Of a stretch of DNA of 64,000 nt, positions 59,690 to 64,000 are shown one piece after another (the first letter of the stretch is position 1; every line of letters starts with the position of its first letter). The translations under genes and the position numbers were made by a program. Origin of the DNA: Tamarix chinensis (lineage: Eukaryota; Streptophyta; Magnoliopsida; Caryophyllales; Tamaricaceae); contig CM060173.1 in NCBI GenBank assembly GCA_030549775.1, forward strand, positions 41,330,110-41,394,109, given 5' to 3'. The notes beneath the pieces are model-generated. The model saw only the letters and a program-made list of their open reading frames with translations, had not been told where the DNA came from and searched no databases.

Positions 59690-60880
59690 CTTCTTTTCCT
59701 TTCCCTTCTCCCTCCCCCGCGGCCCAGCGTCGTTCGCTGGCCGACGCCTGCGTGCAACGCAGCGTTTTGCCCGTCAACCCGCCGAAGCGCCACGTCGCGA
59801 TTATTGAACCTTATAACCGTTGCCAACCAACGTCACGACGACGCGTTTCGATCGTATAACTGAGGAAATGACGCGTCGAGGTTATGAACATTATAACCGT
59901 TGTCAACCGGCCGGTTTTTCCCTCTTTTCTATTCTCTCCCTGGACCGCCAGTCCGCCCATGTCGTCGTCTTCTTCCTCGCGCAGGCCTGCAACTCGCAGC
60001 CTGCCACCGCTGACAGCCCTGTCGTCCGCCCGTCCTTCCCCTGCCATTCCCGTCCCTTTCTTTCCCAAATCAACCCAACACAATCATCCTGGCCCTCATA
60101 CGTCTTGATTTCCTTTCCTTTTCCCGCACACCGCCAAACAGGCCTGCCAAACCACAGACCTGCGACCGGCTGCCACCACCGGACGGCGGCCTGCCGCACC
60201 TGCCCTTGTATGCCATCCCTCTCCCCTTCGTCGTTTTTTCCTCCTCAATTGCCTATAAATACCCCTCCCCGAACAGCCAAGGCAAGTCCTCCCCTCTGGA
60301 CCTTGCCGAAACCCTGCCTCGCCGCAGCCAGATCAGACGCCCTTTCCGCCGCCTCTAGCAACCGCCGCGACCACCGCCACGCACCAAAACCTTCTTTGCA
60401 CCACCCTCCACGCAACCAAACCGTTTCTGCTCCCGTTCCTACCTCGCACGTGCCGCCACAACCATACGAAATCCCTTTTCCAAAAACCGCCCCCGCCACC
60501 TCGCGCCAACTTCTGCCGCCACCTCCGCCGTGATCAACCTCCTCTCCACCTCCCAAAGTGACCCGCAGGTCCTCCTTTACCTGTCCATACCATCCTTACC
60601 CCCTGTTTCCTTCTCCACCGTTTTCCACCATTTTCCACCACCTTCTCCCTCCTTCGGCCGCCGCGTCCACCACCGCACGCCGCTGCCCTTCTCACGCCAC
60701 CACCCTCATTCCACTCCCCTCTCCCTGCTATCTCCTCCCCCACACTTAACTTCCCTTTTCCCTCCTCCCATCTAACCACCTCCTCCATCTTTTCCTCTCT
60801 TCTCCTCCTCCATCGCCGCCGCAGCCGCCTCGCGCCGCCGCCGGACCACCACCGACCCTAGGTGGTTCTCCACTCACCCA
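59690..60880 (+). other. GC-rich island of LTR G
   Basis: A CpG-rich, pyrimidine-rich 1.2 kb. The longest frame (59820-60533, 237 codons, Pro/Ser-rich) crosses the TATA box and has no recognisable domain, so I do not call it a gene. High CpG content contrasts with the CpG-poor surroundings and fits a young, little-deaminated copy. Confidence 0.65.
60254..60261 (+). promoter_or_regulatory. LTR G TATA box
   Basis: TATAAATA in GCCTATAAATACCCC. Transcription would start near 60285. Confidence 0.7.
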
Positions 60881-60941
60881 AACCCTAATACCCTTTTTTT
60901 ATAACTGCTACTATTTTCTATTAATATTAATACTAATATAC

Positions 60942-60972
60942 TTATTATTATTATTATCATTATTATTATTAC

Positions 60973-61026
<54 letters not shown>

Positions 61027-61228
61027 CATTATTATTATTACCATTATTACTGCCTCTATTATTAATGTTCTTATTTCTTACTAATACTAACATCCCTTTT
61101 AAACCCTAACTTGTATTATACTTAACTTTGGTCTTATTTTTATAATTATTAGTATTAACATTTTTATCATTATTATTTCTATTATCCTCACTATGGTTAT
61201 TATTATTATTGCTTACCCTCACTTGGTT

Positions 61229-61266
<38 letters not shown>

Positions 61267-61330
61267 TTTACTATTATTATTATTATTACTATTATTATTA
61301 TTTTTATTGTTATTATTATTATACTTAACA
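60942..61330. repeat. ATT triplet tract of LTR G
   Basis: Two main ATT blocks (60942-61045 and 61193-61330) with variants. It is the counterpart of the AAT tract at 11790-12990. Confidence 0.92.
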
Positions 61331-61993
61331 CATTCGTCACCATTGTTAATAATAATACTACTTTGTCTTATCCATGTTACCTAACTCAAGCTAGTAAATA
61401 TCATTTGGTTGTTAACTAAGAAGAGTACTTGAACCTTATTACCATACCATTTAAATTAACCCTAACCTCATTACTATGACACTATTACTAACTATTACTA
61501 TTATTACTACTATCACTACCTTATTGTTGTAATCAAAAACATTTGAACCCTTTTATTATTCAAGAATATACAACTATTATCATTATCACCCTTAGGAATA
61601 GTTACTTGTAATATTGTGACCTTATAATAATATTATTCCGAATATGACACCATTAATAGACTTAGCCTTAAAAACGCTAGGATTTCTCTCACTATAAACA
61701 TTAGTGTCACTAGTATTAGTTTTATTATTATTATTATCACTATTTTTCTATAGTTAGCATGAAAATTATTATTATAAGAATAGGGCTAACGGGTCTAATA
61801 ATATAAGTGTAACAATAGGTATTAAAAATAAACATATTTTGACTACTAATATTTAGTATACTAATTCTAAGGTAAAAACCCTATTTTTTGTATAACACCC
61901 TCTTTGGTAATAAAAATTATAATTCTAAACTAGAATGAGGAATTGTGGTACTTATAAGGGAAACTAATACTTAACATTTCCCCCTTTTATAGG

Positions 61994-62054
61994 TAACCCC
62001 GACCAAAGCCCTAAGGAGTTAGAGGAACGTGCTCCAAGCCCGGCGTCGCCTTAG
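61994..62054 (+). other. Conserved splice-bounded block (LTR G)
   Basis: CCCCCTTTTATAG precedes and GTAAGGAC follows a 61-base block that includes GAACGTGCTCCAAGCCCGGC. It is the cleanest copy, with a polypyrimidine-like stretch before the AG. Confidence 0.55.
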
Positions 62055-63419
62055 GTAAGGACGAAGCTATGGCCTTTGTGTGATGTGTGACCTGTATGTT
62101 TTGAATGTTGTATATTCCATGCTATGTCGTGTATTATGTGATTGTGGGAAACTTGTCTTATGTAGCGCAACTTGGAGATTGAGGTATGTTTGTATGTGTT
62201 TTCTATGTCATGAGCATGACGTATATGTATGATGTTTATGAGGTGATATGATATAACCCTCTAGGACATGCATGCTAGGGTGATTGTTATGATGATATGG
62301 AAATGAAAGGATAAAAAGGAAATAAATGGGAAGTGAGTTCACTAAGGGGGATATGAGGTTGACCTAAGTACCTCATGATCCATGAGAAAAGATTTAATAA
62401 GGAAGGAATGACCTAAACAAATGAGAGTTGGGGAAACCATGCATAGGAGTCGTAAAATTTGCATGATGACTTGGGGTGTTTGCATGAGGTGACTAAATCT
62501 TGCATGGGGGTGTGTCTTACGTGAGAAAAGTTGAATTTGGGTGTAAGTAAGAGAATGGGAGAGTCTTGGAATGATTGGAGACTTAGTATGAAAAATAATA
62601 CGTAAGTTGGCGCATAAGAGACCTTATTAGAGTTTTGTGTGTAAGCGGGTGTTGGAGAGTCTGCATGGAGTGTTTAAATTAAGCATGAGAATGAATCTTA
62701 CTTGAGGAAAGTTGATTTAGGGCGTAAATGAGATAATGTCAAAGTTATGGGTCCATTGGAGACTTTGATGTAAAATAGTACGTAGGCGGATGCAAGGGTG
62801 TATAAGGAATCCGATTAGGGTTTTTGGGAGAAAATGGAAATTTGGGAAGTACAAAAGTAAGTATGATTAAGGAAGGGTGGAGTATGGATTAGAGTGATAT
62901 TTCATTTATATAAAAGGTGAGTATGGGTTCCCATGTGGAAGAAAAGACTTTGGGATGAAAAGAGAGAGGTTACTTGTGGGAGAAGAAATGTACTAAGGTT
63001 GAGCTGATCAACTAGGGTTTTCATGGTTATGTGTTGAATCAAAAGGTAGAGTGATATGTTTTGGGAGAGGATCTAATTGAGGTAAGATGTGGGGTGTGGA
63101 ATGAGGTAAATGTAGCGTAAGTGGGAGAAGGTTGGGCCACATCGGCCCAATTAGGGTTTTCAAGGGAAAACCCTAGGGGGCGATGGGAGGTGGAGTTGAT
63201 GTCATAAGTGTAGGGCCTAACCCACACCCGTAGGGGTTGACTCTTTCATCTAAGGGTAAGTGTAAAGGGAATGGATGTTGGGGTGTGATAAGGGGCGCAG
63301 GAGTCTCAAGATATGGGATGGGTCCCCTGGGGGGATAGAATAGAGAGTAGTAGACATGCATGTCAAGGGTGGAACCTTATTTAATGATACATGAATAAGA
63401 CATTAACTACTTAAAGAGT

Positions 63420-64000
63420 AAGATTGTTGAGCCGGGCCCAGACCGATCCACCGGCATAATAGTGGCCAAGTGCCGGGGTGCCCTGGAGACCGATCCACCG
63501 ACATATAATAGTGGTTAGGTGTGTTCTACCCTATACGTGACCGATCTACCGGCTATAATAGTGGGGGATCCCAAGCTCAACAAACCAAACAGTATGTTGA
63601 AATTAAATCATGGGAAAGATACTATATACTTACAGTGGAACACCATGAGAGTCGGGGCCAGACCGATCCACCGGCATAATAGTGGCCAGGAGCTTTGTGT
63701 CCTGGAGACCGATCCACCGGCATATAATAGTGATTAGGTGTGTTATGCCCTATAAGTGACCGATCCACCGGCTATAATAGTGGGGTTCCCGTACTCGCAT
63801 GGATTAACAAAGATTATGGTGTGAAATGACTCATAAACAAATCATGGAAAGATACGTTATAATCATAGTGAAACACCATGAGAGTTGGGGCCATACCAAT
63901 CCACCGGCATAAAATAGTGGTTAGGTGTGTTTTGCCCTATAAGTGACCGATCCACTGGCTATAATAGTGGGGTTCCCGCACTCTCATGGATTCATAACGA
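63420..64000 (+). repeat. CCAC-TATT-GGTGG composite array (LTR G)
   Basis: Units GACCGATCCACCGGC plus ATAATAGTGG are arranged in higher-order repeats of about 225 bp, seen almost three times (starting near 63429, 63655 and 63880). Each period carries an AACACCATGAGAGT segment. The array continues to the window edge. Confidence 0.92.

Larger units (their letters stand above)
59288..64000 (+). mobile_element. LTR G (large-LTR gypsy family), incomplete at the window edge
   Basis: It starts TGAAATACCCCAAAACCC at 59288. Module order on the plus strand matches the 5,022-bp solo LTR read in reverse: AT-rich, CT-rich, GC-rich island with TATA box, ATT tract, splice-like block, GCATG-rich part and CACTATT array. 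By comparison 300-700 bp lie beyond 64000. The expected target duplication is CTAAT (59283-59287). Confidence 0.82.

Noticed and set aside
59820..60533. 237-codon open frame, Pro/Ser-rich
   Set aside because: It lies in a CpG- and pyrimidine-rich LTR island, crosses the LTR TATA box, has open frames on the opposite strand too, and shows no domain.

Overview
This window looks like a gene-free, heterochromatin-like stretch of a repeat-rich plant nuclear genome. I found no host gene, rRNA, tRNA or CRISPR array. Nearly everything recognisable is decayed Ty3/gypsy LTR-retrotransposon sequence of two kinds. One is chromodomain-bearing elements (Tekay/Del-like, Met-tRNA-type primer site, LTRs starting near TGTAACACCC). 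The other is one Athila-like element (Asp-tRNA-type primer site, protease/RT/RNase H/integrase plus an extra env-position ORF). The plant group cannot be fixed from this sequence. All pol and gag frames carry many stops, mostly CAG/CGA/TGG to TAG/TGA/TAA, as expected from old methylated copies.

Layout, left half (1-30741). Element A (minus) supplies an LTR end and the 3' part of pol up to 2365. An unclassified stretch and an integrase/chromodomain fragment of element C (plus) follow. C's LTR then holds a nested series: solo LTR S1 (4514-6311 and 29254-29892, perfect 5-bp target repeat AGTAG); inside it LTR H (6312-7591 and 27031-29248); inside that element B (7597-27025, minus, with 5' LTR, primer site, gag-pol and a split 3' LTR); inside B's 3' LTR a plus-oriented LTR (8479-9465 and 14493-17622); inside that a 5,022-bp solo LTR (9466-14487, perfect target repeat CTCCT).

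Right half (30742-64000). Element E2 (30742 to about 36800) has LTRs around a 1-kb interior with only gag zinc knuckles. Two copies of repeat F follow (about 36800-38930 and 39665-41036 plus 59044-59287). The second was split by Athila element D (41037-59038, minus), whose 3' LTR was split by LTR E (41158-46982), itself split by LTR J (43571-46136). LTR G (59288 to beyond 64000) sits in the last piece of F.

The most unusual material is inside the 3-5 kb LTRs of the chromodomain-type family (solo LTR 9466-14487, LTRs B, E, G, J and relatives). They carry a TATA box, a GC-rich island, a large AAT/ATT tract, a conserved 47-76 bp block bounded by splice-like AG and GTAAGG, GCATGCA-type repeats, composite CCAC-TATT-GGTGG arrays, and a pair of hairpins near the LTR end, in the same order in both orientations. 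A 107-bp, almost perfect inverted duplication at the 3' LTR edge of the Athila element, and a roughly 30-bp GGTAATTT tandem array, also stand out. Boundaries were found by eye from terminal TG/CA, target repeats and copy-to-copy comparison; those marked 'about' are approximate.
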